DNA of 64,000 bases from Umezawaea beigongshangensis (GTDB lineage Bacteria; Actinomycetota; Actinomycetes; Mycobacteriales; Pseudonocardiaceae): contig NZ_JAEIOJ010000007.1 of the NCBI RefSeq assembly GCF_016464305.1, positions 124,001 through 188,000 on the forward strand, in the 5' to 3' direction. Numbering within the stretch: the stretch's first letter is position 1; each line of letters opens with the position of its first letter. This document shows, in pieces, positions 35,211 through 43,037 of this stretch. The position numbers were made by a program, and so were the translations under genes. The notes beneath the pieces are model-generated. The model made no database searches. It worked only from the letters and a program-made list of their open reading frames with translations, and had not been told where the DNA came from.

Positions 35211-36109
35211 GGCGGCGATCGTAGAGCGGTGCCGATCGGGCAAGAACCGCGGTTGGCCGCTCGGTCCTGATCGACGCGAAAGAGTTAGCGCGGACGGGGG
35301 TCACCCACACCTGTCACAGCGTGATGGGGACTCCCGCAGCTGATGACCGCGCAACGCCGTGACCTGGCGGTCCTCGACCACGCTCGGCCGTTCACCGGTG
35401 TCAGGGCTCCGGCGTGCGCTGCACGACTCCTCCACGGACCAGTTCTCGCAGCGGCCGACGCGGTCGCCCGTGGCGCCGACGTCCGACCTTCCCTCCCTCT
35501 CGCTCGTGGTGGCGATCCGGCCGGCCCCGGCGGCCCGTCCCGATCGCGCTGCTCTTCCATCATCCTGGCGTCCGCGACCCCGTCGTCGAACACCTCTGGA
35601 CACTTCCGGGCTCCTCGGTCCCGGACGTGCCCCGAACGGCGGCAGTTCAACCCCGTCCCGCCCCGGAGATCACCCGCCCGGTGACACCGCCTCGACGGGG
35701 CGTGGTCCGGCGCGGGGAGCCACGACGCCGGGCGGGACGTGGCGGCGGCGCGGCTCGGCGGAGCACCGGTCGAGGAGCCGGTCACCGTCCACCCGCTCCC
35801 GCGTCTCGCGGTCGAAGCGGTGCTCGGCCGTCCCGGCCCGGAGGCCGACGACGCCGGTGCCGTCGACCGCGGGCCTGCGCGTCGGATCGCCGACCACGTT
35901 TCCAACGACCGCGGCGTGCGTGTGATTCCCCATCCGCTCTCCCCCTCACCCGCTCCGGACACCTTCTCGTGCGTCCACGATGCGACCCTCCGAGCTGCGA
36001 CGGAAGGGCGGTCCGCCGATCTGTGGACAACTCGGGAGCTGTGGACTACTCGGCCCGTTCCGCTCGTCGGCGACACGGGGGGTCGGTGGGTCGTGCTAGG
36101 CGGGAATTC
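35211..36109. other. Intergenic stretch, mostly without intact genes
   Basis: Apart from the Ssb-like remnant, this roughly 900-base stretch has only frames with scrambled Arg/Pro/Ser-rich translations and no family resemblance on either strand. It separates ettA (minus) from the TetR operon (plus). The last 60 bases lead into the TetR operator. No tRNA, repeat array or mobile element is seen. Confidence 0.5.
35670..35933 (-). pseudogene. Probable decayed single-strand-binding protein gene
   Basis: An 87-codon frame starts MGNHTHAAVVGNVVGDPTRR and continues GTGVVGLRAGTAEHRFDRET and RVDGDRLL. These match the first half of the actinobacterial Ssb OB-fold (VVGNV, the F-D-R-E-T segment, VDGD) in order and spacing. 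It then degenerates into Arg/Pro-rich sequence and stops. M. tuberculosis has an Ssb-like gene, Rv2478c, at exactly this place and orientation upstream of ettA (recalled). Traces of the second half may persist to about 35400 in another frame (REGRSDVGATGDRVG). Either a truncated divergent Ssb or a pseudogene. Confidence 0.5.
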
Positions 36110-36111
36110 GT

Positions 36112-36158
36112 GAGTGAGGACTCACTCCTTGACGTGAGTGAGTCCTCACTCATACTGT
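36112..36158 (+). promoter_or_regulatory. Double TetR operator overlapping promoter
   Basis: Two 16-bp near-palindromes, 36112-36127 (GAGTGAGGACTCACTC) and 36136-36151 (GAGTGAGTCCTCACTC), are exact reverse complements of each other. The -35 TTGACG (36129-36134) lies between them. The -10 TACTGT (36153-36158) is at the edge of the second and six bases before the ATG. Binding would block RNA polymerase, so the TetR-ABC operon is very likely self-repressed. Confidence 0.85.
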
Positions 36159-36164
36159 GGCGGC

Positions 36165-36848
36165 ATGCCCGAAGAGAACACCCCGCCTCGCCGCAGGCGC
36201 GCTCCGGCGATGAGCCAGGAGGCCCGTCGCGAGGCGATCGTCCGCGTCACCGTCCCGCTGCTCTACGAGCACGGCGCGAACGTCACGACCAGCCAGATCG
36301 CGAAGGCGGCCGGGATCGCCGAGGGCACGGTGTTCCGGGCGTTCAAGGACAAGCAGGACCTGCTCACCACGTGCGTGCGGACCGCCCTGGCCTCGCGGCC
36401 CGAGGTCGAGGTCGTCGAGGCCATCGACCTCGGTGCTCCCCTGCCCGAGCGGCTGCTGGCGGCGATCACCGCCGTCAGCGGCTACCTCGACCGCGTGTGG
36501 GGGCTGATGAGCACGCTGCGCGACTCCGGCTACGACCCGCGCGACGGGCACGACGGGCACGACCGGCACGGCGAGGACCACCGCAAGGACCACGGCGGGC
36601 CGCCGCAGGAGATGCAGCGCGTCCTCGTGCGGATCGCCGCGCTCTTCGAGCCGGAGGCCGACCGGCTGGCCGTGCAGCCCGTGCTGGCGGCACGCCTGCT
36701 GATGGGAATCGTCTTCACGAACCGGATGCGGGGCGAGGGCTTCGGAGACGAGGTCGCCGAGCCGTCGCAGCTCGTCGACCTGTTCCTGCACGGCGTCCTG
36801 GGCACGGGACGGGCGGCAGCACACGCACCAGAGGGGGAAGCGCGATGA
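36165..36848 (+). CDS. TetR-family repressor of the adjacent ABC exporter
   Basis: 227 residues. An N-terminal HTH (about 25-60: ITVPLLYEHGANVTTSQIAKAAGIAEGTVFRAFKDKQ, quoted only as landmarks VTTSQIAKAAGIAEGTVF) precedes a variable ligand domain. The ligand domain contains a His/Asp-rich loop (about 125-150, GHDGHDRHGEDHRKDH) that is unusual and might bind metal. The ATG at 36165 lies six bases from the -10, so the mRNA is leaderless. Its stop overlaps the ATPase start as ATGA. It surely regulates the downstream transporter and itself through the double operator. Confidence 0.92.
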   Translation: MPEENTPPRRRRAPAMSQEARREAIVRVTVPLLYEHGANVTTSQIAKAAGIAEGTVFRAFKDKQDLLTTCVRTALASRPEVEVVEAIDLGAPLPERLLAAITAVSGYLDRVWGLMSTLRDSGYDPRDGHDGHDRHGEDHRKDHGGPPQEMQRVLVRIAALFEPEADRLAVQPVLAARLLMGIVFTNRMRGEGFGDEVAEPSQLVDLFLHGVLGTGRAAAHAPEGEAR

Positions 36849-37780
36849 CCGGGACCATGATCGAGGCGCGGGACGTCGGCAAGACGTTCGGCGAGGTGAA
36901 GGCGCTCGACGGCGTGAGCCTGTCGGTGCCGCGGGGGACCGTGCTCGGCCTGCTGGGGCACAACGGCGCGGGCAAGACGACGCTGGTCAACGTCCTGACG
37001 ACACTGCTGCCGCCGGACAGCGGCAGCGCGCGCGTCGCCGGGTTCGACGTCGTGGCCGACGCGCACGGCGTCCGCAGCCGGATCGGGCTGACGGGCCAGT
37101 TCGCCGCCGTCGACGAGCAGCTGTCCGGCACCGACAACCTCGTGCTGATCGCCCGGCTGCTGGGCGCGACCTCGCGCGAGGCGAAGGCCCGCGCGGCCGA
37201 ACTGGTGGAGCTGTTCGACCTGGTCGACGCCGCGAAGCGCCCGTCGCGCACCTACTCCGGCGGCATGCGCAGGCGGCTCGACCTGGCCGCGAGCCTCGTC
37301 GGCCGCCCGGACGTGATCTTCCTGGACGAGCCGACGACGGGTCTCGACCCGGCCAGCAGGCTGCGCATGTGGGAGATCGTGGAAGAACTCGTCTCCGAGG
37401 GCACGACGGTGCTGCTGACCACGCAGTACCTCGACGAGGCCGATCGGCTGGCCGACTCCATCACCGTCCTGTCGGCCGGGGCCGTGGTCGCCTCAGGCAC
37501 GAGCGCCGAGCTGAAGGCGCAGGTGGGCCAGCGCACGGTGACCGTGACCATGGCGTCCTCGTCGGACGTCGCTCCCGCGCGCGCCGCGCTGGAGCGCGTC
37601 GGGCTCGCGCCGCAGTTCGACCCGAAGCACGGCTCGCTGACCACGCCCGTGACCGCCTCCCGCGACCTCGCCGTCGTGGTGCGCGCCCTGGACGACGCGG
37701 GGCTGGAGGCCGCCGAGCTGGCCCTCGGCGAACCCACCCTCGACGACGTCTACCTCACCCTCGCCGCTCGTGCGGCCTGA
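36845..37780 (+). CDS. ABC exporter ATPase, DrrA type
   Basis: 311 residues. Walker A GHNGAGKTT near residue 38, Q-loop in GQFAAVDEQLSG, signature YSGGMRRRLDLA, Walker B VIFLDEPTTGLDP, and the C-terminal DUF4162 domain (LGEPTLDDVYLTL at the end) typical of daunorubicin-resistance DrrA-like subunits. It pairs with the permease 16 bases downstream. Substrate is probably a hydrophobic drug or endogenous metabolite; no biosynthetic cluster adjoins. ATGA overlap with tetR ensures coupled translation. Confidence 0.93.
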   Translation: MTGTMIEARDVGKTFGEVKALDGVSLSVPRGTVLGLLGHNGAGKTTLVNVLTTLLPPDSGSARVAGFDVVADAHGVRSRIGLTGQFAAVDEQLSGTDNLVLIARLLGATSREAKARAAELVELFDLVDAAKRPSRTYSGGMRRRLDLAASLVGRPDVIFLDEPTTGLDPASRLRMWEIVEELVSEGTTVLLTTQYLDEADRLADSITVLSAGAVVASGTSAELKAQVGQRTVTVTMASSSDVAPARAALERVGLAPQFDPKHGSLTTPVTASRDLAVVVRALDDAGLEAAELALGEPTLDDVYLTLAARAA

Positions 37781-37796
37781 CCACCGGAGCGACACC

Positions 37797-38630
37797 GTGA
37801 CCACACCGACCGTCCTGGCGACCGGTCCCGCGCCGGTGCCCACCACGAGCTGGCGCGGGAGCAGCTTCGGCACCCAGGTGCTCGTCCTCACCACCAGATC
37901 GCTGCGGGCGCTCGTCCGCGATCCGCGCCTGGTGATCTTCAGCCTGCTCCAGCCGCTGATCATGCTGACCCTGTTCAGCCAGATCTTCAGCAGCATCGCG
38001 AACACGCCGGGCTTCCCGCGGGGCGTGAGCTACATCGACTACCTGATGCCGGCGATCCTGGTGAACACGGCGATGCAGTCCGCGCTCCAGGTGGGCGTCG
38101 GGCTCGTCACCGACATGAAGAACGGCGTGCTGGCCCGGTTCCGCTCGCTGCCGATCCGGCTGGCGTCGGTGCTCATCGCCCGCAGCCTGTCCGACCTGGT
38201 CCGCAGCGCCGTGCAGCTGACGGTGATGCTCGTGCTGGCCGTGGCGGTGTTCGGCTTCGCCCCGGCGGGCGGCGTGCCCGGTGTCGTCGGCGCGCTGGTG
38301 CTGGCGCTGCTCGTGGGCTGGGGCCTGGGCTGGGTGTTCCTGGCCATCGCGTCCTGGGTGCGCAACGCCGAGCTGATGCAGACCGTCGGCTTCCTGGCGA
38401 TGTTCCCGCTGATGTTCGCCTCCAGCGCCTACGTGCCGATCAGCGGGCTGCCGGGGTGGTTGCAGGCGTTCGCCGACGTCAACCCGCTCACCCACGCGGT
38501 CGACGCGGCGCGCTCGCTCGCGCTGGCCCAGCCCGTCACGGGACTGGTGGGAGCGGTGCTGGCGAGCGTCGTCCTCGCCGGAGCGGGCGGGGTGCTGGCG
38601 ATCAGGGGCTTCCGCCGCCCCGCGCAGTGA
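37797..38630 (+). CDS. ABC-2 type exporter permease, DrrB type
   Basis: 277 residues, six membrane helices. The cytoplasmic start is followed by the family motif LVRDPRLVIFSLLQPLIMLTLFS and the ABC-2 signature near residues 225-255 (LPGWLQAFADVNPLTHAVDAAR). The GTG at 37797 follows CGGAG by seven bases. It completes the tetR-ATPase-permease exporter operon. It ends 7 bases from the convergent CopD-CtaG gene with no obvious terminator between. Confidence 0.92.
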   Translation: MTTPTVLATGPAPVPTTSWRGSSFGTQVLVLTTRSLRALVRDPRLVIFSLLQPLIMLTLFSQIFSSIANTPGFPRGVSYIDYLMPAILVNTAMQSALQVGVGLVTDMKNGVLARFRSLPIRLASVLIARSLSDLVRSAVQLTVMLVLAVAVFGFAPAGGVPGVVGALVLALLVGWGLGWVFLAIASWVRNAELMQTVGFLAMFPLMFASSAYVPISGLPGWLQAFADVNPLTHAVDAARSLALAQPVTGLVGAVLASVVLAGAGGVLAIRGFRRPAQ

Positions 38631-38637
38631 GCCCGGC

Positions 38638-40626
38638 TCAGCGCTCGCGCTCGGACATCGTGCGCAGCATGGCGTTGTAGGCGGTGAGTTCCTCGTCCCC
38701 GTCGGAGTCGGCCCTGCGGTCGCTCCGGCGGGCGTCGCGGCCGTCGGAGCGCGCCCACTGCACCATCAGCGCGATCATCACGACGAGCAGCGGAACCTCC
38801 CCCGCCGCCCACGCGATGCCGCCTCCCAGCCGCTGGTCGTCGATCAGGCTCGGCACCCAGTCCAGCGACAGCTTGCGGTAGAAGTTCGAGCCGATGACGG
38901 TCTGCGAGCTCATCAGGATGACGCCGAAGAACGCGTGGAACGGCAGCGACGCGAACAGCAGGCCGAGCTTGGCCAGCGGAGGCAGCCGCCTCGGAGCCGG
39001 GTCGATGCCGATCACGGGCCAGTAGAAGACGTAGCCCACGAGGATGAAGTGGGCGTTCATCGCGAGGTGCGCCCAGTGGTGCTCCAGCGCGGCGTCGAAC
39101 AGCCCGGAGAAGTACAGGCCGTAGAACGACCCGACGAACAGCACCAGCGCCACGACCGGGTTGGTGAGGACCCCCGCCAGCGGGGAGTGCACGAACGCCA
39201 GCAGCCACTCGCGCGGCCCGGGAGCGCCGTCGCGTCCCGCGGTGGGCAGGGCGCGCAGCGCGAGCGTCACGGGGCCGCCGAGGACCAGCAGGATCGGCGC
39301 GAGCATGGAGAGCACCATGTGCGCCTCCATGTGCACGCTGAACATCGCGGGCGCGTAGCGGCCCAGCCCGGACGACGTGGCGAACAGGATCGACGCGCAC
39401 CCCAGCACCCAGGCCACCGTGCGCCCGACCGGCCACGCGTCGCCGCGCAGGCGCAGCCGCCGCACACCGAGCAGGTACAGCGCGGCGAGGACGAGCGAGG
39501 CCGTGCCGAAGATCAGGTCGAAGCGCCAGTCGAGGAACGTCCGCACGAGCGTGGGCGGCCCGACGAGGTCGTAGCCGATGAGCAGCTCCACCGTGCTCGG
39601 CCTGGCCACGCCCTCGACGGGCGGCGGCGTGCGGCTCAGCGCGACGGCGAGGCCGATGGTGACGAACATGATCAGCACCTCGACCCCGGCGAGGCGCAGC
39701 AGCGCGGAGCCCGACCCCGTCTCCACGACCTGCCGGACGCCGCGCTCGCGCTGGAGGTAGCCGATGACGCCCAGCACGACCAGCGCGGCGACCTTGCCGG
39801 CGACCAGGATGCCGTAGGAGGTGCTGAACAGGGCGCTCAGCGGCAGCCGCACGAGCGCGTTGACCGTGCCGGAGACGGCCATCACGATCCAGCAGACCAG
39901 CGCCAGGCGCGAGAAGCGGGTCGTGGCGAGCGCGAGGTGGTCGCCGCGACGACGGCCGTGGGCGAGCAGCGCGATCAGGCCGCCGACCCACAGGGCGGCG
40001 GCGATCAGGTGGAAGAGCAGGCTGTTGGTGGCGACGTCGTGCGCGCCACCGCTGGAGGAGTGCCCCGTCACGGCGACCGGCACCAGCGCGAACAGGGCGA
40101 CGAAGAACAGCACCGTCGTCCAGCCCCACGTCAGCACCAACCGGCAGCCCAGCGCCACCAGCGCCACCAGCACGGCCGTGATCGCCCACGCCTCGGCCTG
40201 CTCGACGGCCCCGGCGACCCTGATCAGCCGCTCGGGCTCGAAGTACCAGGTCACGGGCTGGCCGACGGCGTCGGCGACGGTGAAGGGCACGGAGAGCACC
40301 GCTCCCAGCAGCCACAGCAGGGAGGCCCACCCCGCGGTCCGCAGGGCGGCGTACCCGTCGACGGCGAGCGTCCCGGAGCGCTGCGGCGGAACCAGGAACG
40401 CGGCCAGCAGCAGCGACCCGATGCACACCACGGCACCGGCCTCGGTGAGCACGCGCACGATCAGGATCGCCCCGGCTCCGTCGCCGAGGAGGACGTTCAG
40501 ACCGGCCGCCAGCAGTGCCGCGACGGCGACGCCGATCACGAGGAGCGGAACCAGACCGGTCCGGTTCCGGCCCCCGCCCTGCGGGGCGGGCTCTGGCTGC
40601 ACGGGAGCGGGCGCTTCGGACGACAC
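38638..40626 (-). CDS. CopD-CtaG fusion, copper uptake/oxidase assembly membrane protein
   Basis: 662 residues, like M. tuberculosis Rv0102 (661, recalled). The N-terminal half (about 1-340) is a CopD-type copper-transport domain with about eight helices and HSSSGGAHDVATNSLLFHLIAAALWVGG-type His residues. The C-terminal half is a caa3/CtaG assembly domain with conserved His in SVHMEAHMVLSM, HHWAHLAMNAHF and GYVFYWPVIGIDP. It probably supplies copper to cytochrome c oxidase. The GTG at 40624-40626 has TACCCT six bases upstream and no Shine-Dalgarno, indicating a leaderless mRNA. A Crp-family gene lies 88 bases upstream in the same direction. Confidence 0.9.
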   Translation of the reverse strand: MSSEAPAPVQPEPAPQGGGRNRTGLVPLLVIGVAVAALLAAGLNVLLGDGAGAILIVRVLTEAGAVVCIGSLLLAAFLVPPQRSGTLAVDGYAALRTAGWASLLWLLGAVLSVPFTVADAVGQPVTWYFEPERLIRVAGAVEQAEAWAITAVLVALVALGCRLVLTWGWTTVLFFVALFALVPVAVTGHSSSGGAHDVATNSLLFHLIAAALWVGGLIALLAHGRRRGDHLALATTRFSRLALVCWIVMAVSGTVNALVRLPLSALFSTSYGILVAGKVAALVVLGVIGYLQRERGVRQVVETGSGSALLRLAGVEVLIMFVTIGLAVALSRTPPPVEGVARPSTVELLIGYDLVGPPTLVRTFLDWRFDLIFGTASLVLAALYLLGVRRLRLRGDAWPVGRTVAWVLGCASILFATSSGLGRYAPAMFSVHMEAHMVLSMLAPILLVLGGPVTLALRALPTAGRDGAPGPREWLLAFVHSPLAGVLTNPVVALVLFVGSFYGLYFSGLFDAALEHHWAHLAMNAHFILVGYVFYWPVIGIDPAPRRLPPLAKLGLLFASLPFHAFFGVILMSSQTVIGSNFYRKLSLDWVPSLIDDQRLGGGIAWAAGEVPLLVVMIALMVQWARSDGRDARRSDRRADSDGDEELTAYNAMLRTMSERER

Positions 40627-40714
40627 AGCACGAGGGTATGCGCTGTCACGGCCACCGGACACCGCCCCCGGTGCGCACTTCCGCGGGCTCGTGACGCTCG
40701 TCTCGCCCGGTGGT

Positions 40715-41416
40715 TCAGGTCGCGGCGTCGAACGCGGCGAGAGTCCGCAGCGCGGCGGGATCGACGAGGTCGATCCGCCGGTAGCTGGTCGTGACGAGGC
40801 CGCGCTCCTCCAGTTCCCGCACCACGCGGTTGAGCGTCGGACGGGAGGAGCCGACCATCGAGGCGAGCGCGCCCTGCGTCACGTTCAGCACGCCGCCGCG
40901 CGCCTCCAGCAGCAGGGTCCGCGCGGTCCGCGCCCGCACGTCCACGTCGAGGGCGCCCGCCAGCCTGGTCCAGCTCTCCAGGAGCCGGGTCGCGAGCCCG
41001 GACAGGCACCAGCGGATCACCGCCGGGTACGCGGCGAGCAGTTCGCCGAAGTCGTGCGCGCTCACGAAGAGACACGGCACGAAGGTGGCAGCCCGGGGAC
41101 GGCACGGCGTGCACCGGCCGGTGACGACGTGCTCCAGTCCGTAGACGTCGCCCCGGCAGAGCGTCTGCACCACCCTGCCGGGGTCGGGTCCCGCGGTCAG
41201 CTCGACCAGGCCGTCCTGCACGATCCACACCCCGTCCGGGACGCGGCCGCTCTCGCACAGCGCCTCACCGCGCCGGGCGAACCGCTGCACCAGCAGCGGC
41301 GCGAGCGCGTCGACCAGCACCTGGTCCTCGTCGTCGCCGTCGAGGCAGCGGATCACCCAGGACGCGTTCTCCCTGGCCGGTGGCGCCGGTGCGGCGACCG
41401 CCGTCCGGTCGTCCAC
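40715..41416 (-). CDS. Crp/Fnr-family regulator
   Basis: 233 residues. A cyclic-nucleotide-binding-like beta barrel (about 30-130, GVWIVQDGLVELTAG and GDVYGLEHVVTG) precedes a winged HTH (about 175-205, VTQGALASMVGSSRPTLNRVVRELEERGLV). A cluster of Cys residues, CxxC in GRCTPCRPRA (about 100-104) plus Cys near 48, 87, 114 and 136, is reminiscent of Fnr-type redox sensing but not at Fnr's usual N-terminal spacing. The GTG shares its last base with the TAG of the small gene upstream. Position suggests control of the downstream CopD-CtaG gene; that is inference. Confidence 0.88.
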   Translation of the reverse strand: MDDRTAVAAPAPPARENASWVIRCLDGDDEDQVLVDALAPLLVQRFARRGEALCESGRVPDGVWIVQDGLVELTAGPDPGRVVQTLCRGDVYGLEHVVTGRCTPCRPRAATFVPCLFVSAHDFGELLAAYPAVIRWCLSGLATRLLESWTRLAGALDVDVRARTARTLLLEARGGVLNVTQGALASMVGSSRPTLNRVVRELEERGLVTTSYRRIDLVDPAALRTLAAFDAAT

Positions 41417-41634
41417 TAGTTCGCCGTGCGAGGGAGGGGCACGAACGCCCTCTCACATCCCTCCTCCGCCTTCAGCCCGAGGGCTTCCAGCAGCTCGACG
41501 AGATCGTCCGCGTCGTGGGCGTAGCTGCCCGCGAGCGCACGGACGGCACGCCTGCGCACCTCCACGCTCACCACCGGGTCGCTGCTGCCTGCGTGGCGGA
41601 CGTTCGTGTGCGTGCGTCCTCGGATCGCTGTCAC
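41416..41634 (-). CDS. Small protein co-translated with Crp regulator
   Basis: 72 residues, no family recognised. GTG at 41632-41634 is five bases after GGAGG. Sequence is mixed and charged, with a conserved-looking helical segment AHDADDLVELLEALGLKAEEG. No membrane segment. Its TAG overlaps the GTG of the Crp-family gene by one base, so translation is probably coupled. The AT-richer 80 bases upstream, to the MFS stop at 41715, should hold the promoter. It may be an accessory or ligand-sensing partner of the regulator; this is a guess. Confidence 0.65.
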   Translation of the reverse strand: MTAIRGRTHTNVRHAGSSDPVVSVEVRRRAVRALAGSYAHDADDLVELLEALGLKAEEGCERAFVPLPRTAN

Positions 41635-41714
41635 CGCTACCTCCACGTGGACCAGATCTGTCGCACGTACATAACCGCTGGCAGAGGCTTCAAACGCCGT
41701 GTCGCTCCACAGTG

Positions 41715-42896
41715 TCAGGCGTCGATCCGCTCCCGCTCCCGCTCCCCCGCACTCGCGCGTGCGGCGAACCACACGGCCGGCAGGGTCGCGGCGACGACGA
41801 CCGCCACCACGCCCAGGGCGACCGACAGGTTCGTGGCGTGGGCGATGCCCCCGACGAGCGGCGGCCCGGCGAGGAAGCCCGTGTAGGCGATCGTGGTGAC
41901 CAGCCCCAACTCCCGCTCGCCACCGGTCCCGTCGGCACGCCGGCCGGCCGCGCCCGCGAGGTCCATGACGACGGGGAACGCGAACGCGAGGCCCAGTCCG
42001 GTCAGCGCGAAGCCCGCGTACCCGGCGGCGGCGAGCGGCACCGCCACCACGAGGACCAGCCCGAAGAACGCGACCAGCGCGCCACCGGCGAGCAGCCGGT
42101 GCGGGCCCCAGCGCCGCTGCACCGGCTCGCCCAGGAGCCGCGCGGTGGCCATGGCGACGGAGAACCCCGCGTACGCGGCGGCCGCGGCCGCCTGGTCCGT
42201 CCCGCGCTCGCCGACCAGGAACAGGGCGGACCAGTCGGCCGACGCGCCCTCGGCGATGGCCGAGCAGAACGCGACGGCGGCCAGCAGCCACAGCAGGGGG
42301 CGACGCAGGACCGGCGCCTGATCGGTGACGGCCTCGCGGTGCCGCTCGCCGGTGGCGCCCGGCAGGTTCCGTCCCACGAGCGCGAGGAGCAGCAGGCCGA
42401 GGACCGCGACGAGGAGGAAGTGCCGCAGCGGTGTCCAGCTCGCGGCGGCGGCTCCCGCCGCGCCGAGCGAACCGAGCAGGCCGCCCACGCTGAACCCGGC
42501 GTGGAACTGCGGCATGAGCGGCCGGTCCAGCACCCGCAGCACCTCGACGGCGCCGACGTTCATCGACACGTCGAGCGCCGCGTTGGACGAGCCGACCAGG
42601 AAGAGCACGAGTCCGAGTTGCAGCGGTGAGGTCGCGAGGCCGAGCAGCGGCAGCACGAGGGCGATCACCACGACGCTGGCGATCACGACGACGCGCGCGC
42701 CGTGCGCGGCGACGACCCGCGCGGCCAGCGGCGCGGTCAGCGCGAGACCGGCGCTGGCGCCGAGCAGGGTCAGGCCGAGGACGCCCTCGTGCGCGCCGAT
42801 CCGCTCGGCCAGCGCGGGCACCCGCGCGGCCCACGAGCTGAAGAAGACGCCGTTCGCGACGAAGGCCGCGAACACGGCGAAGCGTGGGGTGGGCAT
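41715..42896 (-). CDS. MFS transporter, possibly sugar/drug
   Basis: 393 residues, 12 membrane helices. The N-terminus MPTPRFAVFAAFVANGVFFS and the GSSNAALDVSMNVGAV motif near residue 120 resemble FucP-like/YbjJ transporters of the major facilitator superfamily. The substrate is unknown. The ATG at 42894-42896 follows GGGAAG. It is divergent from a LacI regulator, and a perfect LacI-type palindrome lies in between, so it is probably repressed by that protein and induced by a sugar-like ligand. Confidence 0.88.
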   Translation of the reverse strand: MPTPRFAVFAAFVANGVFFSSWAARVPALAERIGAHEGVLGLTLLGASAGLALTAPLAARVVAAHGARVVVIASVVVIALVLPLLGLATSPLQLGLVLFLVGSSNAALDVSMNVGAVEVLRVLDRPLMPQFHAGFSVGGLLGSLGAAGAAAASWTPLRHFLLVAVLGLLLLALVGRNLPGATGERHREAVTDQAPVLRRPLLWLLAAVAFCSAIAEGASADWSALFLVGERGTDQAAAAAAYAGFSVAMATARLLGEPVQRRWGPHRLLAGGALVAFFGLVLVVAVPLAAAGYAGFALTGLGLAFAFPVVMDLAGAAGRRADGTGGERELGLVTTIAYTGFLAGPPLVGGIAHATNLSVALGVVAVVVAATLPAVWFAARASAGERERERIDA

Positions 42897-42932
42897 GGAC
42901 ACTTCCCTTCCGGAGCGGTCTCCCCAGCATGA

Positions 42933-42946
42933 CTGAAGCGCTTCAG
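42933..42946. promoter_or_regulatory. Perfect LacI-type operator palindrome
   Basis: CTGAAGCGCTTCAG is a perfect 14-bp palindrome with the central CG step typical of LacI/GalR-family sites. It lies 37 bases upstream of the MFS start and 92 bases upstream of the divergent LacI start. Confidence 0.75.
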
Positions 42947-43037
42947 AGACGTCCAGCGGGTATGTCCGCACTCCAGGATTCGAACACGTGACGTCGAGAT
43001 GACCGGTCCACGACCCGGACGTCGATATCCTCGCCGG

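Noticed and set aside
35285-36076. A 263-residue minus-strand frame through the ettA-tetR gap
   Set aside because: Scrambled Arg/Ser/Pro composition, no Shine-Dalgarno or homology. The short Ssb-like frame is the better reading.
41416-42930. A 504-residue minus frame through the MFS gene
   Set aside because: Only its last 72 residues have a plausible start with Shine-Dalgarno; the rest is out of frame with the MFS protein.
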